Source of the DNA: Taeniopygia guttata
Lineage: Eukaryota; Chordata; Aves; Passeriformes; Estrildidae
DNA length: 64,000 bases
Assembly (NCBI RefSeq): GCF_048771995.1
Contig: NC_133032.1
Location: forward strand, 23,709,501 to 23,773,500
Reading direction: 5' to 3'
Notes under the pieces: model-generated
Seen by the model: only the letters and a program-made list of their open reading frames with translations
What the model was told of the DNA's origin: nothing
The model's database searches: none
Shown: piece by piece, positions 13,059 to 28,430 of the stretch
Numbering within the stretch: the first letter of the stretch is position 1
Layout: each line of letters starts with the position of its first letter
Translations under genes and position numbers: made by a program

Positions 13059-15275
13059 CCAGTAGAAAAGAGAGTTGGCATTTCTCTATAAAATGAGAAC
13101 CGGACTTAATAATTTTCAGCTTTTTCAGACAGTTCACTTTGTCAAAATCTCTACTTCAGAGTAACTGAAATAACAGGGTGAATTTTCCCAAACACTTTGG
13201 CTACAACAAAAGGAGAAATGTTTTTTAAATGTTTGGCTTATTTAGTTCAGATTCAGCAAAACAGTACACCATAAAAAAAAAATCTCTCTTAACAGTTTAT
13301 TCCAGCAGTTCCAGGATAAACTATAAATATTTCCACACCATTAAATTTTCAACCTCTTGTAATAAACACCTGCCCAGTAACAAACTAATGTTAGATTTGC
13401 AAACCACTGTTCCCTGTTACCCTTCAACCCCAGTCCCGCCCCAGCTGTGGAGGATCTACATGATCCAGTTTGCACTACTCTTGTCCTACATGAGAAGTCG
13501 TGGAACTCCCAGTTTCCATTCCCACTCTGAACCTGCTAAAGGATGGTGGCTATTCATGGTGTGCCACATAAAAAATTTAGAGAAAAATAAGTCACCAGTC
13601 CCCCTCCACCAGCACTGCTACCATGAGACTTGTTTCCAGTAAGGGAGAGCAGTGCCAGAAGTGCCAGGATGCCTTACACAGCTCAGAAAAGTAACCCCAA
13701 CCAAAAATGGCATCTGTACCTACAGCAGCTTCCTCTGCAGTCTCAAACCCATTGAAACACTCAAGTCCTAGATGGTTAAATCTCACCCGAACTCTTTAAC
13801 CTAAACAACAAAAAGGTGATTTGTCTGTCTAGTTTCCAGAGTGCCTGTAATATAAATCCTGTCCTTCCATGCTAAACCAGGCAGACATGCCTGAAGACAC
13901 TTCTTTAGTAAATAGAGTGTGTTTTGAGAAGCTAACAGAGATCCAAACATCATATTGTATTTCTCAAGGCACTTCGATCTCTTGCATAGAGCTGAATAAA
14001 AACTCAGGGTCCCTTGGAGAGCAACTTAATTTTGAATATTGAAATGACAACTTTAGAATATCAGCTCAAAACATGTTCAATTTATTTTGTGTTGCACATT
14101 CAAATAAAATAACAAGGCAGCAAACCCAGACTTTAGGTTACACGAAAGAAACTAATGTGCTATTGAAGGGGCCAACAAAACACAGGTCAGTGTTTGTCTG
14201 TCAATCTTCACTACAGATCAGCAAAACACTTGGGAATGTGACTTAAAGCAGTTTTCCCTCTTCCTGAACTTCCTGCATGCTCATTTTCATCAAGCCATAA
14301 GAAGACTAACAAAAACATTAGTACAAACTGAATTCACTTATAGACAATTGAAGGAGACAATACAAAAATTCCAGGTTCTCTTTCAGTTCTCTATATCTAG
14401 CTTTGAGAAACCGCCATAAATGCATTTCACAAAATTAAAGCCATGTTGATTTTACCAGTAAACAGTGCTGCTTACTTACAGCACAACTCTGACTAAAGTA
14501 GGAATAACTTGATATTCAAAAGGAAGCAACTAATTTCCTCTTCAGTCAGTAAATTCAAATACAGCAATGAAGTTCTTTTATATGTACACACATTGATGTT
14601 GTTATTAATCATTAGACACAGAGTCCCTAGATGATGAATACATATTTTCCCTATTACACTAGTGAGGCATTATTAAGATCTTCACTGACAGCTGTCTTCT
14701 CTAAAAATTACAAACCAAATGCATCTTGCATTCATCACTCTGAAAAGAAAACTGTTTAGAGAATGTGATGTGCATTCATTCATGCTATTCCTTATGAGTC
14801 AATTTGCCTCTGGACTTCCATTTTGCAAGACTTGTATAACTTAAAAGGGATATGAGGCAAAAACTTGTGAATCAAACTTAATTATTTAGTGCTTTCCTTC
14901 ACCTATATTCCAAACTATCAAGAGCCCTCGCACCTACAACTTTCTCCTGTTAGCTCCATCTCTCCAAACTTTCTTGCTATGTATCTTTCTGTATATCCCA
15001 TTCTAGGTAGAGTCTCTTCTTTTTTTGGACAGCAGCACCTGTTTTCCAGGATGTTGCCTTTTTACCCTAGTACTCAGATCTCTTTCTAAATCTCCTCTGT
15101 CATACTGACTCTATATTGCAAGTAGTTTTTTCCTTCCAGCTGAGCACCTCGATATTTCAGAAGACAAACATCTACAATAAGAGACCAAGTTCTCCAAAAG
15201 TTGTATGTGCCACTCCAATTGAGCTTCTCAGTACATTAACAAAAGAAACCCTTGGTCAGTTTGCCTCCATCCCCT

Positions 15276-15327
15276 GCTTCTTCAATACTCTCTCACCCCC
15301 CGCTTCTTCAATACTCTTCCACCCCCT
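15276..15327 (+). repeat. 26-bp tandem duplication
   Basis: A pyrimidine-rich unit beginning gcttcttcaatactct occurs twice head to tail (15276-15301 and 15302-15327). About 23 of 26 positions are identical, the differences lying in the C-rich end. It has no coding meaning in the intron. Confidence 0.85.
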
Positions 15328-18300
15328 CCTTTCCTTTGCCCCTTCTTCTGAGAAGGAAAAAAAAATAAACTTAAGGGTGCTCTAAAACTTGTGAAGACAG
15401 TTTCCTTGTGCCCATACAGCACACCCAGGTGGGTGACAGCAATAGGGCAAAACACACTGCCCATCCTCACTGCTTTCCCACACTGAAAACATGACATGGC
15501 ACAGCAGTCCTGGAATTTCAGGCTTCTGCACCACAGTGTTTATCTTTTGTGATTTGGGTATTTGAGTCTAAAATAAAAGGGACAGAGAAGCAAAATCACT
15601 CCAGCCAGATAAACACATTAATCAAAACGTAACTGCACAGCAGTCACTTACCTGCATGCAACATTTGCAAACCTTAACAGCAATGAACAAGGGCAATAGA
15701 GCAATGAACAGCACAGCTACATGCCTGAGTGCACAAAATACTAAGAGCTTGAGGTGTATTACTTCTTATTAAAAAAAAAAAACCCAGAACAGTCTGCATC
15801 TCTACTGCATAAAAAGTAACTTCAGAAGAGAAAAATCACTGCAAATACTTCTATGTTAATTCCAAAAATAACACCAGAACAGCCAGCAATGGGACAAATA
15901 GTTAACCCACCTAATCAACACACAGTTATTTAAGAACCAGGTGGTACAACTGAACATCCTTCCCATATACCAGTAGAAGACATTTTAAAAACAAGTCCAG
16001 CCCAAGCCACACTGGGAAGCAAGGGTCTCCACTTAAATCACAGAGGGTTTAGATCTAAATCAGAAAAACAGTCAGAACATCTAGTGACTTGAACACCAAC
16101 AGGGCAGAGTGGATGTCAAGTCAGTGGGAAACAAGGTCATTGCGGTCTACAGCAGCATTCCCACTGAAGGGAGAGCAGCCCTGAGGAGCCTGGCAGAAGG
16201 AAGGACTGGCTGAGTGCATGGCAGGCACAGGGCAGCACCTCTTGGTGCCTGGCTGTGTGCTGTGCCCACCCAGCCAGCCCTGCTCTCCCTGCCCTTCCCA
16301 GGCCATGGAATTCCAGAAGGGATTACCTGAGCAATGGACAAAGCACTCACCAGTGTGTGCTTTGTTTTAGCACTGAAACTACCATTACTACAGAGCTCTC
16401 TGGGTATCCTTACCAACAACATGATAAGGAATAAAAAGTAAAACTGGGAAATAGGAAAAATAGTCTCCTTGGTAAGGGTTATTTTTTCCCTCCTTATGTA
16501 ACAAAATATCAAATAATGTCTAAAGTAGTATTCCTTCCCTACACAGTTACCCACCCATCAGGCTTCAGTTTAAAAAGTATCCATATGCAGAATAGAAAAG
16601 GACATGATGAAATTCAAACAAGGGATTAAATCTAGCTCTTACAGCATTTAACAACAGGAAAATATTAAAAGGCTGGTCTTGAATAACAATATCCTTAAGA
16701 CTAATATTAAAGCGCTTTCTTGAACAGGGGCCATGAGGAACCGTGACCCTGATGATTGGGCAGGTGGAATGGGGAGTTAGAATAAAAACAGTTGTAAATT
16801 ATTATTATTAACATCAGTAGCTGCAGGAGTCTATTTATATGTTTTGGTTCATTTTGTTCCATATTTATGTGTCTTTCGATCAGCAAGAGATGTGTTCATG
16901 CAAATGAGTGGTTTGACTCAGAAGGGTTTCAATCCTGCCTGCTAAGAGAAGTTACACCATGCTACACCCAACAGCTTACAAAGGAATAGAAAGAACAAAT
17001 GTCAGTGAGTTACAGAAATGGCTACTGAAGAAATATATGCTAAGTACACATCCAACACTGTTACACAGGCACAGGCGCTGTGAAATCTTGACACTCAAGC
17101 ACATAAAGCAAGGAAACAGAATTTCTTTTGCTCTGTAAACAGTCCTCCTTACCTGCCCAGTCTACACGAAAAATTAACACATACATACAAAAACCCCCCA
17201 AAACCCCACATTCCTTGTATTGCTGCAATACACATCTCTATTTACTCTGAAGGACACATGCTAATACAGCCATATAATTTTCAATGGCCTTCACAACATG
17301 ATTCACTGTGAACTATGATTTATGCTTCTGCACTGGATGCATATTATATTTTAGTCAGAAAGCATTCACAACCAGATGAACTAGATCACTGTCCTTACAC
17401 TAAAACCCTTTACAGTCTTCTGGCATCAAAAAGGAAAACAATTAAAGCAACTATGAATCTAATTGGTCCCCATTTAACTGCTTTTTTTAATATGCAAACA
17501 TCCCTTTTCACTCTGTCACAGACACAAGGCTGGATTGAGACACAACCCTCCACTAAATCCCTAGGCTCTTCTAAAAGAAAAAGCAAAACAAACAACTTAA
17601 TAAGGAAAAAGCTCACAGCTAAATGTAATTATTACCATTTTACTTTGGGTCCCAGGAAAACAATGCAAAAATGCTGATTGGCTGACTGAACTGAGAAGTC
17701 AGTACCAGATCCCATGGAATAAGATGGTAAATGGATTCCTCCTGCAATGCAGTTCACAGGAATACCCAGTCATGGTGCCATCCTGCATCACGCGCAGGGA
17801 CTCCCACAGCTGCCCTAAACACCCATTCCCATAGCACGGGTTAGGCAGCCTTGCTTGGCGCATCCCAAAAGCCCTGGCAGCTCCAGCAAACAACATTCAG
17901 AGGAGGAGAAGGGGGCAGCATCCTGATGCCACCTGTTAGTCTTCAGTGCTGCAAGGACTGTAGCTGGTATGGAGGAGGAAGCAACCATCTGCCACTGCCA
18001 CAAGTGAGCGTGCAGAGCATCACTAGTTCAGAGCAAACAGCAGGGAAAGAGCAGGCATCTTCCTGGCAAAACAGAGACTTAATTGTTGATGGGCCTGATT
18101 ACTCCTAAGGTTACTTAACACTCTCTACTTTGTTCAAATTAAGTGCTGTCTTTCACCTGCTGAATTTTAAATCAGACAGATCTGCAATTTACAAGAAGGG
18201 CATTAGAGGCAGGAAAAGCCCAGCTCTTCTTCCTTGTCTTCATGTGTCAGAAAAACATGAAAACCCCCTCTTTGATCTATTCTTGTAGATATATAGTACT

Positions 18301-20051
18301 GAGGACTCTTCAAAACAAAAGCCTTTTAAATCAGGTTCTAAGTAACACGCTTTTCTCCATGTCTCAGTTACTATGCTTATAAAATTAAAGCTATACCCTT
18401 AGTTTGTAGGCACAAGTAATTATTGCCTGAGCAACACTAAGCTATTCTACTAATGAGGACCAAGGGAAAGCTCATGAGTTAGTTAATAATCCTATGCTGA
18501 AAGCATCACTTCAATAGCACATAGGAAATACAGCCTGGGGTATGCACACAACAATGACAAAAAGAAATAAGAGATGCTCATTAGGTAAAGAGCCACTCCT
18601 GTCTGCTGGTTAAATAGGAGTCTCAGAGAAAACGTTCTGTGTGGCCAACGTAACCATAGAGGAGAGCATTAAAACATATACATGTGGTAAGCCATGGCAC
18701 GACCACCCAGGCAATAATCTGCCATATTCTCCCTTCCAAGAGCTGACTTAACCACCACACTGATGATCGTTTAATGTAGGAAAAGCTGTTTGTTTATGAG
18801 AGATAAAGGAAAGCAAATCCCTGCTCAATTATTTAGGTGAGTTTTAAAGAAAAACAACACACATGGCAAAATGTCCCATGTCCAAGCCCTCATGAGGGTG
18901 AGAACTGCCTCCCCGAGCAAAGCTGGCTCCAAACACACAGCAGCCCTGGAGGACCCCAGAGGCCATGGAGTGGGCCTGCCCACAGGCTGGATGAAGGAGC
19001 AGCACTTCTTCCCTGGCCCTCACAAAGCAGATAAAAATTATATGGAAATAGTGAGGGGAAAAACATCCAGCATGTTCTTCCAAAACAAGTGGGAGAAGAG
19101 CCAGAGAGAATGCACTGTGTGAAGAGCCGGAAAAAGAGATGCCAAACAGCTCTGGCACAAGCTTCCAGTACTGCAAGACAGCAGTACCAGCACAGCTTTG
19201 GCTAAAATGAAAAATGCCTCAATACTATTTGGTCTCATGTCAGGGCACAGAATCAGACCTACAGACCACCTCAAGAATGATGGAAAATGATCAATAAACA
19301 AACCAATTCTGCAAGACTTAACAGCACACAATGCAGAACAGAACAATTTTTCAGTGGATTAACCGTCATCTCTACAGAGGGGTCAAACTAAGATTAGAAT
19401 ATAAATGAAATTAATCTGAGCATCTAGCAATTCTGACAAGGCAAAAGCAAGCCTTAAGCAGCAATATAAACTTACTTTAGGCTTTCCCTAAATACTGCTT
19501 TTAACTCCTCTTTTTTAATACTTCGGTTATTTTAAATACATATAAAGGCAAAGAAAAGAATCCAGGTTTATCTGTTTCTTTCCTGAGAATTAGAATTGTT
19601 TAATTATACATTTCTATATTCATTAATAGCTAAGATATTTATCTGGTTCACCTCAGTCATATAAAACCACAATATAATCATATTCATGAAACATCCAAAG
19701 AAAAGAGATCTACACCTTATAACAAAAATTTAAGGTAAAGTATCTTAGAAGAAAGAATTAATCAAAAATCCAGCCTAAATTAATTCCAGTAAGATTTTGC
19801 TGATTGACTTAAATGGACTTTGGATTGAGTGTTTACTAGCTGTGCTCTCAGAAACCAGCAATGAACATTAATTAACAAACGTGTTTTGATTTAAAGTACT
19901 CTCATTTTCAATGTACTGTTCAGCTCCATTGCACTGTTCCTCCACAAGCACTTACAACCAATTTTACACTTGAACTTGCCAACAATCAGCGCTTTCCCAC
20001 TTATGGGATTTCAAACCAAAGTCTTTTAGCAAGTTAAGTATTTTAAATCCT

Positions 20052-20070
20052 GGGGGAAGGGGGGGGAGGG
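20052..20070 (+). repeat. G-run with quadruplex potential
   Basis: Runs of five, eight and three G's are separated by AA and A. The eight-G run can supply two G-triplets, so four tracts with short loops are possible on the plus strand (template strand of PLCL1). It is isolated in AT-rich sequence. Confidence 0.6.
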
Positions 20071-23000
20071 TAGAAATCAGGAAGCATGCAGTATTCAAGC
20101 AGTCCCTGCAATTTCAAGAAGCAAACAACACAACCACAAAAGGATTCTCAGTTTTCCATTCATCTCCCTCACCACCAGGAACCGTCTGGGTCAGTGCCTG
20201 CTGACTGCCTCCGCAGCAATTTACAGCAGAGTACAGGTTTGAATATTGTCCTTTGTATGCACAGGATGGAGGACTGCAGGGACTGCAGAGGTGACAGTAC
20301 CACATGATTTGTTTCATTAAAAGCCACAGATAAGAAAGAAAACATGTTTACAAATGCTGTTTTCTTTACTCAAGATTAAAAAAAGTACAAAACGAAACCC
20401 AAAAAAACATTTTTTGTCCATCATTATTAAAATTCAATTGGAGAAACAAACAGCAGCTGATAAGGTATCCAGTTATTGCTTTTTTCCTTAGGAATATCAA
20501 TAGGTGAGATAGCCACAGATGATGCTTCTTTAGATAAGACTGATCTTAAGAGTGCTGTGTTGCTTCCACCAACAGCCTATACAGGCAATATCCACTCCAA
20601 GGTGAATCTTTGTGCTACCACTAATGTGCAGCCGGGGGTACTGAGCCCGGTAGGCAGAAGTACAGAAGAATTTCTGCCTAAGCTTCCCAAGTCTTGGTGC
20701 CTCCAAGGCACATCCACAAATATCAGTCATTTGGTCAATGACTGCCATAATTGCAGCCATCAAGGAAGGGAAAAAAACATTTGAATTGTAAAGAAACAGA
20801 ACTGATTTAACAAACATAAAGCTGGAAATGCTTTCTATGATCTTCAACTGGGATTAAACATGGTTTTACCTCAGATTATCCTAAGCAGAGCCACAATAAA
20901 TATTTAGCATAGTTATTGCACTCAGTTTTGGAGGCAGTCCTAAACCACTATACTTTTGTATAAAAACTCCCTCTGCCAGACTACAAACAAACAAAATACT
21001 AATACTACAGTCTACACAGCCAAGAAGAGTCCAAAAACCATAACACAGCATGTGTGCTGCTCTGACAGGAGGGTCTCACCAGGTCCCAAAACTGGCAGAG
21101 CCAGCATGGAGGGCAGAGGAACACATTTGCACACACTTGTGGTGGCCACAATGCCCCATAGCTGTTAAGGAGCAAAGATCTCTTCCTCTCCTCAGCATAA
21201 CTGTCTCCTCCTACCTTGAAAAAGGAAACCACCAAAAGGAGGGGAAAAAAAAAGCCTTAGAGTCTCCCTAAACAACACTCTGGATCCCGGGTCTATGCCC
21301 AGCCTACTAACCGCAACCAAAGCCTTATGGAGACATGAGGACACTCTTGTCATACAGAAGAGTTAAACTCTGCTGTCCAGAGGGGAAAGCAGCCCCATTT
21401 ACTGGAAAATTCTCCCAGATCATGCTGCCTCATACCATCCTTAAGGTGGGGCTGGAAGAAAATACAAGATAGGATGCTAGTTCAGCACCGATAGGAGACA
21501 ATGCTGTATTGGCTTTAAATTCTTGCCTCTTTGGGGAAAGCCCTCACTGCCTATTATACGGGGTTTTCCTCCAATGTTACCATCAAAACATGATAAGGCA
21601 GGTCAAAATACTAATTTTTCAGTTTGTTTGCATTCTACATTTGACAATGCTTTATTCATAGCCAGAACTACTCCCATGAAGAGCATTCATCAGTTTCCTT
21701 TGCTGCAGATGTATTTTTCACACAGTTTGCAGGCAGAAAAAATATTTTCAAGTGATATAAAGTGATTGCAAGAAAACCCACAAAAACCAAAGAGAATTAC
21801 TTAGATGACTTGCCTCTTTGGTTTTTCCCTAGTATTCGGAAAGAAACCCCTGGAAACACATTGCTCTATACCAATTTCCTTCTATCCCAGTTATTTTAAA
21901 GGATAAGATGGATGTTATACAGGCCAAGAATAATCAAAGTATTACTTCAACGGTCTTTTAAATGCTTTTTTTTCCATCAAGGATACTTTGAAAGGACTTA
22001 ACTAAATAGCTTACTTGCCCATGTGTACAATTCAAATAACTCAACAGAAGAAGAGCCTTTATGTCACATAACTGTTTAACCCACTATTTTCGTTCTACTG
22101 TGATTGCGTAGCATCACAGAGCAAATACATGTATGTAACAGATCAACTAATATCTGCACCACAGCAGTGAGCTATCTTCTCCCCTTACACACAACAAAAT
22201 CAAGTTCTCTTCGTTACAGTTTTGGGATAGTTTTGCTCACTCCACTATCCATCTCTTGGCTCTCTTTGGCAAATTGACTCAAGGTACCTGTAGGAGTTAA
22301 CAGTTCCCTGACATTGAAATTTAACTTTTTACAGATCACAAAACAGATTATTGCAGCCATTGGATGAATCTCCTCATCAGTTAACTAGCCACTCCTCAAG
22401 AAACAGTCAAAGACACAGAGCAGGATAGTGGAGGTGTGTTGGGATCCATCCCCATACGGGCCACCAATCGGCATTGGAGCTTGGCACCAATCAACAGTGG
22501 ATGGGAATTGACTGTCACCATTAGTTTGTTATCTTACTGCAGGACTTCATACCTTATCTCTGCGAGTTCTCACAGGCAGCTCCTCGCAACACTGACTCCT
22601 TTTCTTTCTTCTTTTATGGCGAGCAAAAAGTGAGATTTTTTTAAATTTTAAATTTAAAAATTTTTAATGTAACAATAGTGATTGTTACAGAGTATCTATG
22701 CTGAAAAATAAAAATAGCCTCTTGCTATGATGCACACACGATGAAAACTCTACCACAAGCACCATTTGAAGATTTTGCTATATGTATTACACAACACAAC
22801 TTTGTCTTGGTTCTGCCCATCTTAAAAACCCTTAACACGCACACACAAACTGTCTGTCAGCAAAACAGCATGGCCCAACTCAGTACAGAACAGTTGGCAT
22901 TGCAGCCTTGCCCTGTCCCTGATCCCATTTCTCCCTCACATACACACATCAAGGGCTTTGTAGGGACTAGCTCTAACATGACCCCAGACTGGAAATGCAA

Positions 23001-23871
23001 TAGGAAGCACAACATCCTCATATCCCTGTTCTCCACAGAGCCAAACGCTCTCCACCAAACCTCCCTGCAGTGAGATCCCGGGCTCAGTAAGAAGGAACAA
23101 TCAGGGGCTCGATTCAAGGGCACACTCTCACTTGCTGTCAGCTGAAATGCTCAGACAAACACAACCAGAAGAGGCTGTTGTTTCACAAAAGTGCAGCAAA
23201 CTAAGTACATCTATGTGAAGGAAGACCAAGACGACTACCAGCTCAGCAGAATGCTTTCTTTGAACTTTTCACTGTTGAAATTTGTCTGCAGTGTGCTGCC
23301 TAGAGATAGGAATCAAATAGCAGAGCTTTGTGTGCATGTAAGCAAAATTACAGTTCTGCTCACCCAAAAACTTCAGTAGAAAACAATTTTTCAGAGACAA
23401 TAGGAGTGAATGGAGCCACAAATACTCTCCTAATGCCGAGAAGATAGGAGAGGCTTTCTTGCATTTGAGGGTACACCCTTCTTATTTTACTTTCTTTACA
23501 CCCCATAAAAGCTTTATAATGTTAATGCAAATCCATTACTCGTGAAAGTGAGAATCCAAGGATATCAGTGTGACCTACACAGGCTGTGAGCAAACTGAAA
23601 AAGCAAAACTGATGCTGACTTATTATTTTCTTCGAGATTTTTTCAGCAGATTAGACTGCTGTTAGGTAAACTCTAAATAGTGTTGACAAAATATTTTTAG
23701 CTCTCTTTGAACCATATTTTCAGAAGTCATTCACAGTGAAGGCCAAGCCAATGAAACCATCTATTGATAATTTTGCTCATTAGCAAAAGCTTGCTTTTTT
23801 CAGTTTCTTTTACATTTGCCAGCTTTCAACTCTGAGCTGAAATTTTCCTTATCAGCTACTTGCTGTTAAAG

Positions 23872-23901
23872 AACAAAAAAAAAGAAAAAAAAAAAAAAAA
23901 A
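23872..23901. repeat. Poly-A tract
   Basis: About 30 bases are nearly pure A with one or two G interruptions. Similar shorter A runs occur near 15.77, 24.28, 34.29, 38.94, 42.75, 46.01 and 55.72 kb. No retroposed gene body was recognised next to them. Confidence 0.8.
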
Positions 23902-26900
23902 TTAAAATACCAAAATAATTCAGTAGGAAAGCTAGGAAAAATAAGTTTCCTTGCCAGCATTTGAAAAAAGGTCAAGAGAAAGTTTCAAAGGCATAATTGC
24001 ACACAAGCACCTACACTTCAAACATCTGACTTTGTGACTTGACTCAAAGACTATTCGAAAGAGCTTTTTGTGTGTCACATACTATTAGATGGGGAGTCAT
24101 GTACCAGTTAAGCCCACCTCAACTTATAGTCTAAAGCATATGTAGTGCAAAGCATACAGTGCTGTTTTTGAAAGTTGTGTTTACCCTAGAAGGCAGAGAT
24201 GGGGCAATCACTTGTAGAAAACTTCTAAGAATCAGGCCCTGGAACATTTGTCTTTGTTTTCTGGAATCTGTTTCTATTAAAAAAAAAAACTGCGCATATA
24301 GCCAAAGAGCTCCTTACCTACTTCCAGTACACAGCTGATACCTACCCTCGACCAGGAAACAAAGCAGAGTCCATATCTGATGTCTGCTCTTCCCTGCAGC
24401 CTTCAAAGAATATCAACATCATGTAACGATATTCAGATCAAGCATGAACAGCAATGCAAAGGACAAGGAAATGAAGAGTCATCTCTTGTCATCTTTGTGC
24501 TGTAGCAAACCCAGCAGAAGCTGAGTGTGTCAAGAAACAAAATGAGTAAGCAGTCAAGTGGGTGGTTCAATATGTTCGTTTTCCTCCACTATTTCCATTT
24601 TAAGTGTCAGCTTCCCAAAATGTATCGAATTTGTACTATAAATTTTGATATCCAAACTCTTACCATGCTGTTCAATGAAACAGTCTGTACATACACATGT
24701 AAAATAAAATATTGCACAAAGCCATAATGACAGAAAAGGCCTTTGTATGAAATCCACTGCAGCTACATTTACGTTCAGACCTAAAAAATGGTAAAAGGTT
24801 TTTTGGCTGGATGGACTAAAGATAAATAAGAAGCTACCCCCTACCATCTTTTCTTCACTATGCAGTCTGCACTAAGCAATCATCCAACAACATCAGCAGA
24901 CTGCTGACAGTGTAATTAAAGAGGTTTCTGTAGGCTCTTAATCACAACTGTAGCCTCTATTATAGCAATATCCTCCTGATTCCTCATTAAAGCACAGCAC
25001 TATGTTGGAACAATCACATTCCATCACTCCAGTTATTTAGCCTTTGGGATATCCTGTAAATGCAACAGAATTAATGAAATTTATAGTCTCAGGATAGCTT
25101 CATTGTAACATGCAGAATCCAAAGAAGGGCTCCTTGTAATAGACAGATGAAAAATCACTTGCCGTAGCCCCAGAAGGAATGACAGCATCAATAAAAGCCC
25201 AATCCTCTCTGCCCCCTGCCATGGCACAGTCTAACCCAACCCTAGTCCTGGCTACTTCAGCAATATGCATCAAGTAGTTTAATCACAGAGAAAAGAGTCA
25301 AATGTGAGAAAATATCCATACCCAAGTGAGCTGGAGAGACGCAAAAAGGAGGGCAGCACATGGCATAAGGTCCCCAGCAAACAACCACAGCAGGGGAGTC
25401 CACCAAACTGTACCCCTGCCAGCCTCGTGCCCACTTCAGCAGGCTTCCCACAAGACCACACAGCACTGGAGCAGTTAAGGGTGCCTGCTGCAGTCTCATC
25501 CTACATCTGCAAACCATAAAAATCTACCTACAACAGTAGAAGCACACCCACTGCAGCAGAACCCCTGCAGAAATCCAGCATGGTAGGCATTTGCTTCAAC
25601 CCAACCTCGGGAGGCTCAGGCTGGCACAGCAGCCAATGAACTCCTTTCATCTCAGGGGCAGATAAAGACACGGCTCCCTAACACTCGGAGATGCAGCTGT
25701 AGGCAGACTGCTCTCATCTGTGCACCACCTGTACTGACAGAACCAGAGGGACAGCATAAAAACCAGGTTCTCAAAAGTTAGAATTGTAACTAACAGTAAA
25801 GCAACATTTAATGAAAAGTAGGAAAACTCACTGATCCAAGCTCAGAACACATCACTACATTGACAGTAAAGCGGGAGAAAACCCCTAATGATACACTGCA
25901 CACCATCAAAACCCATTACTTATTAGCTGAATGGGAAAGTGGAATGCTGCAAGCTTGTCATAGAGAGGGATATACTGTACAAACTCTAAATCTAATTGTC
26001 ATTTTGCTTCAGAAATGTGATAAAAAATGGTGACTAAATATTAAATAATTGATTGCAGACTTAAAGCTTCAATAACTGCAAAAACTGTTAACCCACTTGC
26101 ATTTACATTGTTAAAAACACAGCCTCTCTTTGTGCCTATCCAAATACTGCTGCAGAAGTGGTGTATTTGAAAATGTACATGGAGCAGACAGAGTTACTCA
26201 TTATCTATACTATGGTCAGTCCTTCAGGTCTTGTTCTAGATTAAGTATGTACTGGGGCAGAACTACTGCATTAGGAGAGCAGCAGGATCCCCTCCTGAAC
26301 TGCAAAGCCCAGCAAAAGGAACAGAAGGTGACAAAAACTGCATAAGCAAAGTCTAGGGCTTTTCTTACTTGTAGACACAGCTCTCTTTGGGGAGTCTTCT
26401 GCTTCACTGACTTTTCTTTCAGAGCACTACAGACCAAGTTGGAGAGTAACAGAAAGAAAAGCCACAGTTTTTTTCACTGACAGCATGTTTTCCTCTCTAC
26501 CCATCAAGAGACAAGGATGATTCACTTCTCTGCTGGTAAGGCTGGAGGACAGCCTGAGGAACAGAACTATTAGGATTGACTGGGTATTCCATCAAGAGTT
26601 AAGTTCCATTAAGAGTTAATTTAAGAGTTTTATGTGCATTCCTCCCTAGCTGTACAACATATGTGAAACCTTGAGTTTGCTAAGAACTCTGGCAGTTTTT
26701 AGGAGCTCTCTTCCTGATAGCACTGAACCATGAGTCTTACATATTAATCAGTTTACATCAGCAATGCTCACAAATGGAGAGGGATCTCCAAATCCTGTTT
26801 GCTGACACCTGATTCTAAACTCTAGTTCACAATTATCCCACTATTATACTTTAATAACTTAACTAGAATTATTTTCTCTAATTATTTTGCAACATCCCTA

Positions 26901-28430
26901 TTAGCAGTGCATCTGTTATGGTGGTTTCCCATTCAGGTTTTCACATCTATACCAGTCAGTGACCTCAAAAATTGCAGGTCAAGGATCAGCTGAAGCATGA
27001 ACCCAGGTACAACTTCTGTATGTGATGAACCTCCTGATCTCAGAATGAAAAGTATTCTAACTTTGTGGAAACATTGCCATCTGCCTAGCACTCCATTTCC
27101 TCATAAGCTGCAAAGCTGCTCCTCTTGCAGTACTTTATCCTTTTTATCCTGTTCGTATAAATATTGGACAAAGACACGTAACAGCACTTGGTATGGAGAG
27201 AAATCAAATAGTTCAGTCCCCAAGAGATTTCCTATAATTCAAAGTCTACCTTGCTGCTTATTCCTAAAGGCTATGCCACTTCTTCACAAAACCATGTTAT
27301 TGCCCACACAGCTCCAAAGTTACGCTCCTTTACCACAACTGACCCTGAATTTTTCAAATGCAATGCTAAATTGTGAGCTTAACAGTTGTCTGTAGGCTCC
27401 AGAGTACACAGTGAAACCAATTTAGAAGGTTTTTTTTGAAAGACCCAAGTAACTTTGCATAATCCTAAATTTCTTTCCCAAGCCACTGCGACACTGAAGG
27501 CCATTTAGGACACTGGAAAACAGCAAAGACTGAAGCAACCATTTATTTTTATTTGTAAAGAAAAAGTTACTTCTATCTGTTAAAAAATCCTCATTAAAAT
27601 TTTAAGGATGACACACACCCCTACACAAGTCCCATCTCAAGTGACACTCAACATATTTTGCTTGTCTTTTTGTTCAGCAGAAGAGTGAGAAGCCCAAGCA
27701 CACCCTGGAGCTGGGCAAAAGGTATTTGTGCAGTCTGTGTACCCAGAGTACCAGTAAACTCTAATTATTGATGTTGCTGATGCAGTCTGTGCTCTTAACA
27801 CTCATTCACTTCCCCCCAAGCCACTGGACTTTAAATATGTGAAGAGTCATAAAGAGGTGATCTGCTACATGTGGGCTTACAATAGACATGTTCCAAGCAA
27901 AGTCTTGACTCACATCACGTCAAAGGCACTTTTAGATCATACAACATTTCATCTTTCTAGCTTCTGCTAAATCCCTTGTTCATGTTGATATCAGAAAAGG
28001 GGTATGCAAATGCAACTGCTTGTTTTTAAATCTATATACAGTGAGTTTTAAATTAATATCTGTGTTAGGCAAATCAGTCTCACATTCTTTCTTTACTTAT
28101 TGCACATCTCAAATAGTCAACACATCTATAAGAACAGCTTTACTGCTGAGTATGAGCTACAAGTAGCTAAATTCACATAGTGTCGTAGAGTTCATCCTGA
28201 CAGAATTAACTCACTCAAATCAGTTTGGACTAGAGCATGTAATTCACTTCTTAACTCTAGAAAAACAGGCCAAATAAATGCAAGATTGTGATTATAAAGT
28301 GGTGAGAAAATGTGTGTATTTTTATACTTTACATGGCATTCTCTGAACATTGTCCACACACAATGACTTTTTTTACCAATTAAGAAATTTGCCAACTCAG
28401 AAAATTAATGTCAGAAAGAGAAGTCTAAGT

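Noticed and set aside
16147..16554. 135-codon minus-strand open frame
   Set aside because: On the PLCL1 strand, but crosses a sharp change from AT-rich to GC-rich sequence, shows no similarity, and has no donor/acceptor context to be an exon.
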